64,000 nucleotides of DNA from Diadema setosum. Its lineage: Eukaryota > Echinodermata > Echinoidea > Diadematoida > Diadematidae. The notes beneath the pieces are model-generated. The model ran no database searches, was not told where the DNA came from, and saw nothing but the letters and a program-made list of their open reading frames with translations. The position numbers and the translations under genes were made by a program. Of this stretch, positions 9,569 through 22,763 are shown in pieces; the stretch's first letter is position 1; each line of letters opens with the position of its first letter. Location: the NCBI GenBank assembly GCA_033980235.1, contig CM067075.1, positions 32,746,385 through 32,810,384 on the forward strand, read 5' to 3'.

Positions 9569-12500
9569 GTAAGTTGTCTTATTTCGACTGTTTGAAAAAG
9601 TAGTTTCTGAGCATTTTTTTAGAGGGTTACTTTGTTTCCTTTGTGTGTTTTTCTGTGTGATTCTCTTTGGCTATGTTAAAAGCTATTGCCAAAATGAGTT
9701 GGAGTAGTGAAAGAGACTGATAACATGTGGTGGTTTATTTGCGGAAGTATACTGCTCATCTTATTGTATATAGAGTTGTGTTTAGTGTATAATATTCATG
9801 TGGAAAAAAACAACAACTCGAAAACCCGTTTCATATGCAACAAATTTATCAGAACAACTGGAATCACGCTCACTATTTGGCTGAGTTTGTATCACATTAT
9901 GTAACTACTACGTTGGAATGTACCAGTGACTACCGGCGGCGCAGAGTTTCATAAGTCTGTAAACTATGAATAGCATGAGAACTAGACACATTAGTCAAAC
10001 ACTTCCCATCGTTCTCGTCATTGTTATCAATAGGTTTCCAATCATTTCATCAGAAAAATGGCATGGATGAATGTCAGCATATGTTTACAAAATAAATCTC
10101 CCTTTACAAAAAAGGTGTTGAAAAACAATTCATTGAACATTCGGTATAAATATGGCATTTTGTAAAGGGCTTTATACATTTCCCCACTTTTTAGTGAGTT
10201 TGTTTGAACATCCAGTATGAACGTAAGAAAAATGAAAATAACATCGAACAAACTTTGAGGCTTCATTTGACCGATTGCAACGTGAAGTGCGCTTTCCAGT
10301 CTTTCATAACTTCCTCCAGTAGAAGTCGATGGTGCCATGAACCACGGACCTATTACACCTTAACGTTCATCGCTCATTATTCAGGAGTTATTTCATGCAC
10401 CTTTTCCTGTCAAAAGCGTTACAATATACGATTGTTATACTTGCTTTCCTGCTTTGGTCTCATCATTACTGCCGACAGCCAGCGTAGATGAAAACAAGAT
10501 TGTACTTTGATACTGACTCAAAAATTAAGTGTGCAGAACATAAAAACTTTCTTTAAAGAATACACGCGCAGTATTGGGAAATCATCGCTCAAGCAATTTC
10601 ATATGGTAAATGGACGTCTCTGCCTCTGCCTTTACCATAATGATATAACATTCATTTTATTTGTATCTTTGTTGATAATTTACCTGTGTCTTTATTAAAT
10701 GTTATTATGTCCATCGCATTGTTGTACTGATTTCCTGACATCTGTATATACGAACATATGATTGTATTCCTAATTATTTGTTTGTTGGAAATGAAATAAA
10801 TCAACTTGACTTGACTTGACTTGAAGTAAAGTAAAAGTGTCCTACATCAAACAAAATTTCTCTCTCCCCAAGAAAGCAATTTCCGCTTCAAAAGACATTG
10901 TTTTTTATTGTTAAATACTATGTTCTGTTCGGGTCTAAGGCAATTACCCCCTGAGCAATTACCCCGGACCCTTCCCCTGGCCCTAATCCTAATCCCAATC
11001 CTGAACCTAACCATAACCCAAACTCCTAATCCTAATCTTTATCCTATTAAACCTTACCATTAACCAGTATTTAGCCGGGAGTAATTGCCCTCTGGGGGTA
11101 ATTACCCGGATACGTGTTCTATAATAATCTTGAGAGAAAAGAATAATGAGACAGAAGAGGTAAGTCAACGGGGAATGTTCACATTTTCACCATCCACTTT
11201 GAAAGGATTTTCACAATTAGGATAATTAAGTCCACATATTTAAAGATGTAATGCGAATGCCAATATTGTTTCTCCAGTCCCTGGGTACCTGGGCACTAGC
11301 GAAGTACTCTCCGTGTATTGTCGGGGGTTGTGCAGGGGGACATGTACAGGGTTGTGGCGGTGACTTGAATACAAACACCCTAGCTGGGCGGGGACCATGT
11401 ACGGGGCACCGCCGCGGCGGTGGCTCGAGTGCAAACCTCCCGGGGGAGGGGGACTATGTATGACCAATGGGGTTGCGCCTTATGGCTCGTCATATTGGCC
11501 GGGAATTTGAGCCGGGATGTCGTCGGAGTTGTAGCTTGGCGATTATCACTCATTAAATTTAGCTGGGATATACAGCCGGGAGTACGTGCAGCAAATGCAC
11601 GTATTAGTACGCCCATTAATACCCGTCCGTCATACCGTGCGTGCATAAGCTTGCGTGCATAATATCGGCAGAGTTTACTACGAGTAGGGCCTATACGTCT
11701 CCGAAGACAAAGACTGGAATGACGTATGATTTAAATTTTAGTGTGCACAACCTGGGCCTGGGCGATATTCGCGAAATGAATAACACACGAAATTCATCTT
11801 TCCATAGGCAGTGCGTGAAAAATTAATCGGCCTCTGCCTTTTTGCACCTAAAATTGTTTGACGGGGGGGGGGGGGGGGGGGATGAGGGGCAAGATGACAG
11901 ATTGAACGATCCGATGTTAACTTTCATATTTCATAAGAGGCTTTTCATTATATCCCTTAGCCGAATGTCAAAATATGAATCCCTACCTCAACCAGTACTG
12001 TACAGTCCCTTTAAAATTTATATGGAATAGAATGCATGTCATGTAATTTATGCTTTTACGTGTACTTTATTCTCTCAACATTTCCCGTGAGTTTGACAAA
12101 TCTCACACACAGTTCACACACAAACTTTTTATAGCTCTGCATCTTCTTATTCGTAACAAATTATTTGACACCTCTATGAAATATGAAGCCTATAAACTAT
12201 GAATATGAAATCATGGCAGCTGTGCTTATAGATTTAATAGATTTAAATAGATTTAATAAAGTAATTGCTAGTATTATGCATGAAAGTAGCGTTTGATATC
12301 ATATATGATAAAAGATATATTGGAATATGCGAATAGAAAAAGAAAGAAGGGGTAATGAAGATTGATTGATTTTAAGCAATCATTTGATACTATAGATTTT
12401 GAGTTTACTAAAGAATGCTTATTTGTTTTCAATCTTGGTAGGGGTTTGTACTTTGATTGATTTGATGTATACAAATGTAGTCAGTTCAGTGTTTAAGTGA

Positions 12501-14209
12501 ATGGTTGGAAAACAAGAAGTATTATATTAGAGAAAGGTGTCAGACAGAGTTGTCCACTTTCAGCAATCTTATCTATTTTATATAGCAGTTGAAATCATGG
12601 CAGATATGATTAGAAAAAAATGATAGTATAAAACGAATTTCATTTTGTAAAGTGAAATGAAAATATGCAATATGCGGCTGATACCTTTATATTTCTTAGA
12701 AATGAATCAAGTATGTATTATTTCATGGATGAATGAGATTGGTTTTGTGAAGTAGAAGGTCCGGTGTTAACAAAAGTAAAGTATGTGTGAAGTGGCTTGG
12801 ACCATTAAAACAACATTGTAATTTTGAAAAAAACATAATTTGAAATAGAGAAGTAATTATTGTATAAAATATTTAGGTTGCTATATTGGTAATGATTTAG
12901 ACAAGGTTGTGAAGATAAACCGGGCAAAAAAAGTTAGATAAGATTCAAAGAGTGGTAGATAATTGGAGAAGGAGAAACTTTAATAGTCTCACTCAACTGG
13001 GAGGTTTATTATTGCTAACTCGCTGTTAATTTCCCAAATAATTCACTTGTTTATGTTTTGCTCAGTTCCTAAACATATATTACAAAGATTTTGATTTTTT
13101 TTTTTTGTGGAATTCCAAAACTGACAAAATTATGAGAGAAAATATAGTTTAAGACTATAGTCGAGGAGGAATAAAATTGATCCATCTTTTGGTTGAATCA
13201 TCTAAATGAATCTGATTTTTTTTTCCATACCAGTTATTGATATCGGGCGAAAGAAATCCATTGATAATGTGTCAAGTTTTATCAACTTTTATCATATCCT
13301 TTTTGACGAAGACAATGAAGCAGAAAGTTTGTTGTACTGGAAAAGATTACGAATGTGAACAAAAACTGCCAGGTATTTCTAAGAAACCTTAATCAGCCAA
13401 AAGAAAACAGTTTGATTTTAAAAAGTGGAATAGTTTGTTGCCAGATAAACGGAAACTCTTTGCTTGGCAATAAAGTGACACAGATTCATGTAATACTTGT
13501 GATTGTAGGGGAGATATCCAGCATGTTTTTCTGTATTGTAAGATGAACAGATTTTCCTTCGAAAAATTTAAAAGGAACGTAAAATGAGATTGCGTTTTTG
13601 TTGTTATCCAAGTTTGGGAAAAAAAAATCAGAATATGGATGTTTTGGTAAATTTGGCTTTCTGGGGTATTGAAAGTTGTAACATCTCATATTAACTATAG
13701 GTGAAAAAATTGAAATAAATGCCTGTATGGCGAAAGAGAGAGAGGGAGAGAGGGAGAGAGGGGATGGGGAGAGGGGGAGAGAAAAGAACTGTTACACTTT
13801 CCCCCGACATTTTTCGACTGAAGCTCTCCCGTGGTACGCGGGCCGGGATTTTGTCCGCGATAAGTTTTTCCGTGGTAGGCCTTACGGGGGCTGTGACTTC
13901 GTCCGCGATTGGACGAATTCCCCCCTTCGTCCACAATTGAAAAGTTCTCCAGTGGTATGGGGGACGGGTCTTGGTCAATGAATTGCCGCCGAAGATGCCC
14001 TGCCCGGCGGGGAAGTCGAAGGGGAAGTCGGCGGGGATTTGTCAGCTTATAGAGAGGCCGGAGTCCCCGCTAGACAAGTGCCCTGGTACCCGGGTGCCGG
14101 AAAAACAATTGACAGGCGGGTAACCTGTTACACTTGAAAACACTCGATGAATTACTAGCCCGGGAGTCTTATCTTGCCTACTTCTATGAGTTATAGCAGC
14201 ATTGGTATG

Positions 14210-14247
<38 letters not shown>

Positions 14248-17200
14248 TGTGTGAATATTATTTTGGATCGGCACAGGTACATCAACCTACATGAATTTAA
14301 CGACCTGCAGTTTTACATACTAACTTTTATGTAGGCCCATCATATTTCTGTTACTTCTTTGAGATGTCATTGTACCACAACTTTACCATTAACAGGGATA
14401 AGTTCTTTATTTTGTAAGGTGCTATCCAAGACATGTTGTATACATTGGAATTCTTATTTGTTGTACGAAACTCATATTTTTTTGATAAATATTGAAATAT
14501 GATATTATATTGGAACTGAAGGGAGCTTTATTGTTATTTTTTCATTTGTGTGCGCAGAATTCAACATAACCATATAGCTGGTGTATGATAGGTTCTTTAT
14601 TTTGTAGTGTGCAATCCAAGGTATGTTTATATACACTGGAATTTATATTTGTTGTGCTGAAGTCAAAGTTTTTTTTTTTTTGAATATGGAGATATGAAAA
14701 TAAATTGGAACTGAAATGAGATTTATTGTTGTTTTCTATTGTTTGGTGCAGAATTTAATTACTTAACCGTTAACAGAAGTGCATAATAGGTTCTTTATTT
14801 TGAAATGTGCTATCCAGGACATGTTTGTATATATTGGGATTCTTATTTGTTGTAACAAAGTCGAAGAATCTATTTTTTGATAATTATGGAAATATGAAAA
14901 TAGATTGATATGAAATGAGCTTCCCAATTAGTGTTTTTTTTTTTTTTTTTTTTTTTGGTGCAGAATTCGAACTGGCGTGACATCGGTCGCAAAATGGTGA
15001 CCATGGCAACAATCGCCCTTCTGTTTCTTGGTAAATATTGTCTTTGATCTTTGATACACATATGAATCCATAAATATACTAGTCTATCCCTGAGAATAAA
15101 ACGTGTGGCCGAAAATCAGTGAGCTTTGCTGAGGCATACTTGAAAAAATAGATATTTAACAAGTGAACTGTATCACTAAACACAGACTAAAGTGTATCGA
15201 GATGCAAAATATGAATCAAAGCATGAAAGCACATATCAATAGAAGGTCTCTAAAAGATATGTTTTATCATGATTGTCTTTTAATACAATGTGCCGCACAT
15301 TAAGGGGATCACAGTTATTTGGGGTTTTGGTGAGAGGCAAAATAAGGTATTGAAATATGTCGTATGTTTTCTTAAAACAATCATATTGGTTAATTCAATT
15401 ATGTTTAATAAAGATTAGACAAGAACTTAACTTTGAAATTTATTTCTATGAGTAATTTAAGGGGATGCGAAAACAATACTCATAGCAACAATGTGCCCAC
15501 AATTATGTATGATATAAAGATTTGACAAGAACTTTCCTTTGGGATTTATTTTTATGAGTAATTTAAGGGGATGCGCCAACAATATTCAAAGTAACAATGT
15601 GCCCACAGTCACAAAGTTTGAGTAGTTTAAGGGAAGGAAAGGGGACATAATCTACCTCCCCTCAAATTGCACTTTTTTCTTTGGAGATTACTCAATGCAT
15701 AAACTTAATAAAGCTAGGTTTATACCATGTATCACTGTACAATGATTCTGTAAAGAAAGATTTTTGGCCATGGGGTAAAGGTTAAAGGAAAATGTTCAAA
15801 TGTCACAATTTTCCCATATTTTGAAAATAGCTTGAAGTGTTGTCCTGAAAATGGATGACCCCATTAAGTCATTTGAATGATTGATGGCCACTGGGTCAAA
15901 GGATAATTAGGGTCAAATTCAACTGAAAATGCTTAAATCCCCGAATACCTGCTTTCTTAAAATTTAGCCATGCATCCGCTTAAGCCTAGTCAAAAGAAAG
16001 TAAACACTTTCACGACACAATTGTGAAAAACTTTCCAATCTAGTTGTTGCTATTTCGCCATTTACAGACTATCATGTGAAACTTTCGTCTCATACTGTTA
16101 AAACGTACTCTAGACCTATTAGGAGAACCATGCATTATGGTGGAGGCATACCAGTCGCCATAGCGACATTTCTAGTTTTTCTAATATTTCACTTTTTGTG
16201 TGAATGCGTGTTCAAATTTATATATAATTATTTTTTCTATTTATGTCTCTGTGTCAAGAACTACAACAAGTAACGGCAGAATCACCCCATTGCCAGTGTT
16301 TGCGTCCGCCCTCCGGCCTGAACTACTCCACCCAGGAATCCCCTCCATGCGACCTCGTGAGGCCTCGTAAGATTGCACCGAGGCCCTTGAGCTACTCCGT
16401 CCAGGGATTCCCCCCATGCGGCCTCGTGAGGCAACGGAATGGATCCGTCATACAGACCATCCCGAAACTTCTCCTCCGTCCGTTTCTGCCACTGGCGTCC
16501 AGCGGTCAGCACATTTGTCGAATACCAGGTAAGCAGGCGTACTAAAAAGAATATTTATCCGTATAATAAGCCATTATGCACACGTATACACTATGTACAT
16601 ATATATGCAAATGCGTATATTTTATATTTTATAACTTTAGACTTTATTGTTGTGTAGGCCCCTTGGTACCAGATGCGCCACGTAGATTCTCTCCTTGTAT
16701 CCGTCTGAGTCGGTTAAGGTGGTCAACATAGGAAGACGTGTTTTTGAGGAGCTCCCAAGTGACACTCGGTATATGCGGATTCAGTTTTGCCTGTTGTGAG
16801 TTTTTTACATCAAATGACGGCGTTTTTGACTGAGAATCTAGTTATCTGATTGACATTTGCATTAAGTGCTTCTACTTCGCGTATCGTACGGTTATTTCAC
16901 TCATTTTCGCTGTTTTGGGAAGATATTTTGCTTGAGACTTTTCAAACAAAACTTACCTGGTGCGTATGCCACGCATCCTTCCTGCGTACTCTTCCATCAC
17001 TACCTCATCGCGCATAGCAACCATCCCTTTATTTCGCGCTTAGTGTTAGGAGCTTTTGTGACATCATCAAAAGATGCCTCCGAAGAAGAAATCTGCTGAG
17101 GAAGTGGATCTCAGCGCGTTGAGTGATGAAGTAGCAAATCTCTCACGTATTCTTAACGGCAAATTTTCTCAACTGGAGAAAGCGGTCTCGGATGTGAAGG

Positions 17201-20200
17201 AGGGCCAGCAGGGCATTTTGAACTCTATCACTTTTCTCGATGCCAAATTCGAGGAGATGAAAAAGATCACCGAGCGACTGGAGGGAGAAAATCACGAGCT
17301 CAAACAAAAAAATCAGCAGCTGGAGAAAAGAGTGGATGATCTGACACACCAAATTAAAGACCTCGACCAGTACCACCGTCGGGTCAACCTTGAAATTGCC
17401 GGCGTGCCAGAAGAAAAGGGTGAAAACCCTGAAAAGATCGTCTTGAAGATCGCTCAGAAGATCACCGAAGATGTGAGCGCTGGCGACATCGACATTGCTC
17501 ATCGAATAGGAAAAGAGGATGATCAGCGGGGGCCACGGCCGATTATCGTGAGATTCACCAACTGACGCTCGCGAAACATGATCTACGACGGCCGAAGAAA
17601 GCTACAGCACTTCACCACGAAAGATCTCGGTCTCCGCAGCAACTCTAAGGGCAACGGAAGGATCTATGTCAACGAAAACCTTGTTGCGTCCACCAGGGAG
17701 CTGCTGAAGGAAACAAACAGAGCAAGGAGGCTGGCCGGATACAAATACCTGTGGACCCACAACGGGCGAATCTACGTGAAGAAAAATGACGGAGGCGCCA
17801 TCAGTGTCATCAACAGGAAAGAGGACTTGTCAAAGCTACAGTAAATATACGTATTACCTTTGTTTGTTGTCTACCACTATGATCCTGCCTCTAAATGCTG
17901 GATAACAATATTTTTCCTTTTAATCTCTTAACAGATGATGACTTTGTTACTTTATTTCAAAAAGACCAAAATGTACCTGCTAGAAACACCAAGTTTGATA
18001 GGACTGCAACTAGAATCTTAGCCGACAATCTAGATGAACTTAACATTGAGTTTAACAGCCACGATGAAGCGTGTCAACTTGCTCAATCGCCATACTTTAC
18101 AGAAGCTACCCTTAGAGAATATTTACGAACGCTAGAACGAACTGAATTATTTTGTTTCCATTTGAATATAAGAAGTGCTAATCGAAACTTTGAAAAGCTT
18201 CGCTTATTTCTTGATAATATTGATTTGCCCATGTTGCCTATCATAGGCCTCTCTGAAACGTGGTCTGCTGAAACTCCAGCGTCAGGTCCAATTAATGTTC
18301 TTGCTGGTTATGATATTGTCATTAACAACAGATCAAATAGACCAGGTGGTGGAGTAGCTATATATGTTCCCCGAATATATAATTACGCTATAAAGGAAGA
18401 ACTGAAATATATGAATGATGTAATAGAATCATTATTTATTGAAATTTCTGTCTGTAAGGGCAAAAACATTCTGCTTGGAGTTATATACAGACCTCCTAAA
18501 TCTAATTATGATGATTTTATGAATATTATGAACGATATTTGTCGAAACGGTGCATTCCACAATAAGGATTGCATCATCATGGGTGATTTCAATATAAATC
18601 TTTTGTCAAGCAGTAATGCTGCCTGTGATAACTTCCTTGATAACATTTTACAAGCCTCATTTCTGCCTCTTATTTCTAAACCAACAAGAATTACTGGTCA
18701 TTCTGCTACTCTTATTGATAACATTTTTGCGAACCTAAAACCTTTTCCAAAATCTGGCATAGTGGTGAGCGATATATCAGACCATTTTATGATATTTTGT
18801 CACCTTGATATTGGACCAAGGAGTCATAGTACAATTCGAAGGCATGTATTTCGTCGTAAATTCACCCCTGAAAATATCGCTCTCGTTCAAGAAAAACTTC
18901 AATCTGTGGACTGGTCAATTGTGTATGACGCAAATGAAAATATTGACCAAGCATATGATAACTTTCTTTATCTTTTGAATAATTGCCTAGATGCATGCAT
19001 TCCCTTAAGGAAATGTCGTACACAGGATTACAAACGAATCCCCAAGCAACCATGGGTTTCCAAAACACTCTTACGCTCAATAAATCGCAAGAGTACTTTA
19101 TATGTTAATTTTATCAAAAACCGTGACGAAACCTCTCGAATGAAATATATTTCGTACAAAAATATTCTTACCAATACACTCAGATTAGCTAAAAAACAAT
19201 ATTTTGCGGACCAATTGAGTCAATTCAAATGTGATATCAAGCACACTTGGAAAGTAATAAATACCGTTTTGAATAGAGGGAAGGCCGTAAATCCCATTTC
19301 TAAAGTTCAAGTTGATAATACTATCATTGAGGACAAGTCTGAAATTGCCGAGATTTTTAACTCATACTTTTCAAAGATAGGTTCAAACTTAGCACAAACT
19401 ATTACTCCAAGTGATAAATCATTTTACGAATTTCTTTCCTCACCAAACGACCACTCAATTTTTTTCAAGCCAATTGACAGGCAAGAATTAATCAAAATTG
19501 TATTTCAGCTCAAAGCAAACAAAGCCCCTGGCTATGATGACATTGGCAATGTCCTTATCAAAGACATTATACATTGTATAGCAGATCCTTTATTGTTTTT
19601 ATATAACCTTTCATTACAATCTGGTCAAGTACCATCTAAAATGAAACTCGCAAAGGTGACTCCAATATTTAAGAAAGGAGACAAATTATGTATCAGCAAC
19701 TATCGCCCAATATCTTTGTTAACTTCGTTATCAAAAATCTTAGAGAAAATTGTTCATTCAAGGACAACTACCTTCCTTGAATCTCACAACATCATATCTG
19801 ATTCCCAATTTGGCTTTAGAGAAAAACATAACACTACTCATGCCATTCTAAGTTTAATAAATACCATATCAGCTTCAATCGAAAAATCCTGTCATACTAT
19901 CGGTTTGTTCTTAGATTTTTCTAAAGCATTCGATACTATAAATCACGACATTCTGTTATACAAACTTGCGCACTATGGTATTAGAGGTAAGGCTCTGGAA
20001 TGGTTCGAAAGTTATCTTTCTGGAAGAAAGCAATTTGTTACCATTGATGGATATAATTCGTCTACGGTACCAATCACGTGTGGTGTTCCCCAAGGAAGCC
20101 TTCTTGGTCCACTGCTATTCTCTATTTATGTAAATGATATTCGATGTTCTTCGAGTGTTCTCTCTTTTATCCTTTTTGCTGATGATTCAAACGTATTCTA

Positions 20201-22488
20201 TACTCACAGTGATCCTAATAAGTTAGTAGAGGTTTTAAATGTTGAACTTGCACATGTAACAAATTGGATAAAAGCAAATAAATTATCTTTAAATAAACAA
20301 AAAACCAATTACATGTTATTCAGTAACTCTGTTAAACAACTTCCTGACCAAGTGATATTTGATAATTCTGTTATTAAAGAAGTCAAGACTACAAAATTTC
20401 TCGGTATTACAATTGACAATAAGCTATCTTGGAATTGTCATATTGATAATATTTGTAAGATAGTTTCAAGAAATATTGGTATCATTAATCACGTTAAACG
20501 GATTCTCCCCAAGTCAGTGCTTCTTATGTTATATTCAACTCTTATTCTTCCTTACCTTAATTATGGCGTAATGGCATGGGGAAATGCAATACAAACTAAA
20601 ATGGACAGGGTGCTCCTCTTGCAGAAAAGAGCGATGCGTTTGATATGCAATACCGCTTATAGATCACACACTGATGTTTTGTTTAAAGAAAACCGTATTC
20701 TTAAGATTACTGATTTATATCGTCTTAAGTTGGGTTGTTTTATGTACAATGTAGAAATTAACGCTACTCCTGCTGTATTTAAGGAAATGTTTCGAAAAAA
20801 TAATGTTATACATAATTACTCAACAAGGTATGCGAATGATTATCATCTTCCTAAAAATAGAACCAGTTTTGCTAACAGAAATTTTATGTTTACTGGTCCT
20901 AAGCTTTGGAATTCCTTTGATCGTTCACTAAAACAAGCTCAGAGCTTGAATAGCTTTAAGTATAAGCTCAAAAATGTTTTTCTTGATAAGTATTAATAGA
21001 CAGTTTTATGGTAATTAAACGTATGTATATTTAAATTAATGTTTTCCAGAAGTACTTCATTAAGTATACTCGGAAGGTCATCTTCTGTTTCATTCATTAT
21101 TCTAATGGTACACTGTATATAATGTACACTGTAAACACTTTATACATAAACTTGTGCTTTGTAACATATACATGACTTGTTTGTATATCCTTAGTACGGT
21201 TCATGTGCCCTTGTAAATAGTGTATATAATTATGGTGTTTTTGTTATATTTCACTCAGCCTTATCTTTGATATCATTTTGTCTATAATCTGTAGGGGGAC
21301 TACATTTAACAAGCAGTGCTTCTAAGTAGTCCCCTCCACATTTGTATATGGTGTTATTCTATCTCAGAATATCACTATATCTTGTATATACATGTAACAT
21401 ACTGTGTATAGTTTTGATATAATGTCCACTATGTGTTATACCCTGTATATTCTATCATATAATGTCCACCATGTGGAATATGAAAAAAAAAAGAAAAAAA
21501 AGGACTGGTCCTACACAATTTTCTTTTCACTAGCGTATTCCGCTGTTTGTCAGTGTCATCAAATTGCCTTTTAACAGGTTTGCAGATGGAAAGGTATGTA
21601 TGGGTATGTAACGCGTGTACATCTGCATATGCTATAGGAGTCAAGATCGCTATGCGTACAATCGAAACGCACACAATACAGGCTTTACCATTATAAAACA
21701 TTAAGACTTGCGCCATAATATTAATTATTCTGTAGGCCTAAGTGTAACAAGGTTCAAATCGAGTTCAATTCAAGTTCAGGTTCAAATTTTATGTCGTCTT
21801 TGCACAAGAAAACAATCTGTAAACGTAAATCTCATTCTTCTTAAGTGACGGAAATTATGCATGTGAATTTTTACAAAGAGAACAATAATGGAAAACTTAC
21901 AGCAACGACACATTGCGATATTAGGTGCTGAGGAAACAACAGTGAAATATCATTGTCAAGATGCACTGTGTGAATAAAACGGAGAGACCCACTGAAAAGA
22001 CAATGCTTGTAGAGTATTGGTCCCTCTTGTATAAACAAGAGAAACAAGATTCTAGAGTGACAAAGATGTTACAAAATACACAGGAATATGCAACAGAGAC
22101 AACGATCCTCGGAAGTTTGAGGGAGAAAAGGGAAAAAAGAGATGAAATATACAACAAACCCTTTCATTGTAGGGTTGAATAAATTGTACAATTGTACAAT
22201 AATACATATGCGTGTGTCAATCTTATTCTATGTTTTGAGTTTTGCATGCTCCCCTTGAGAAACGATGGTTATACAGAGTATTAAAAAGTAAAGCCATGAG
22301 TTTATGATCTGTAATACGTTATGATGCGATCCTGCGTGATTTTTTTTTTTGCTTTTTTTTTTTAAGAATGACACGTCTGTTTCAAGAATGTTTTCCTTGG
22401 AAATTGAAAAAAACAAAGAAATGAAAGACAATGAAATGATGACAACTGCATGTTTTTTTTACAAAATATACCCTGGTGCAGGATCCAA

Positions 22489-22532
<44 letters not shown>

Positions 22533-22723
22533 GAAAAGCAGGACAAAAAAACCAGAGTTAAAATAGCACCGCAACAATAACGCAAATATAAGCAATTTCA
22601 ATAATATCAGGCAAAATATTGTAAATACAGATTAACATAAAACATTCAAACCGATATCAATATGTAAAAACCAGTTCTTGTGGGGCTTCATTAGGCCCCC
22701 CCTATTTCATCACAAAATGTGTC

Positions 22724-22763
<40 letters not shown>

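Larger units (their letters stand above)
9569..12339. other. Intron 1, first part: LINE tail and small repeats
   Basis: No exon was recognised. Sequence ending at about 10825 has AAATAAATC followed by three to four TTGAC units, the look of a CR1/L2-type LINE 3' end. A C-rich stretch at 10930-11112, a short G/C-rich repeat at 11330-11460 and a G-run at about 11864-11880 follow, the first two annotated separately. The rest is AT-rich and featureless. Confidence 0.5.
16680..21500 (+). mobile_element. Nearly intact CR1-like (Jockey superfamily) LINE
   Basis: The element carries an ORF1 with coiled coil and FP25K-like C-terminal region, an ORF2 with endonuclease and reverse transcriptase, a 480-nt 3' UTR and an A-rich end near 21482-21500. 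It sits in the sense direction within intron 2. Only one nonsense codon was seen, in ORF1; ORF2 is uninterrupted over 1033 codons. The 5' boundary is a guess, because no flanking target duplication was identified. Confidence 0.8.

Noticed and set aside
10933..11112. Interstitial telomere sequence
   Set aside because: The CCTAATCCTAA words are irregular and never form the TTAGGG/CCCTAA repeat; the flanking inverted repeats point to a MITE.
16243..16545. Possible extra exon of the host gene ending at a CAG|GTAAGC donor (16529/16530)
   Set aside because: Joined in frame to exon 2 it would end in phase 2, which does not fit the phase-1 EGF exon, and it overlaps a local tandem duplication.
21745..21775. 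tRNA-like B-box (GGTTCAAATC) as a tRNA or SINE
   Set aside because: No A-box or cloverleaf could be formed upstream, and no SINE body or tail is visible.
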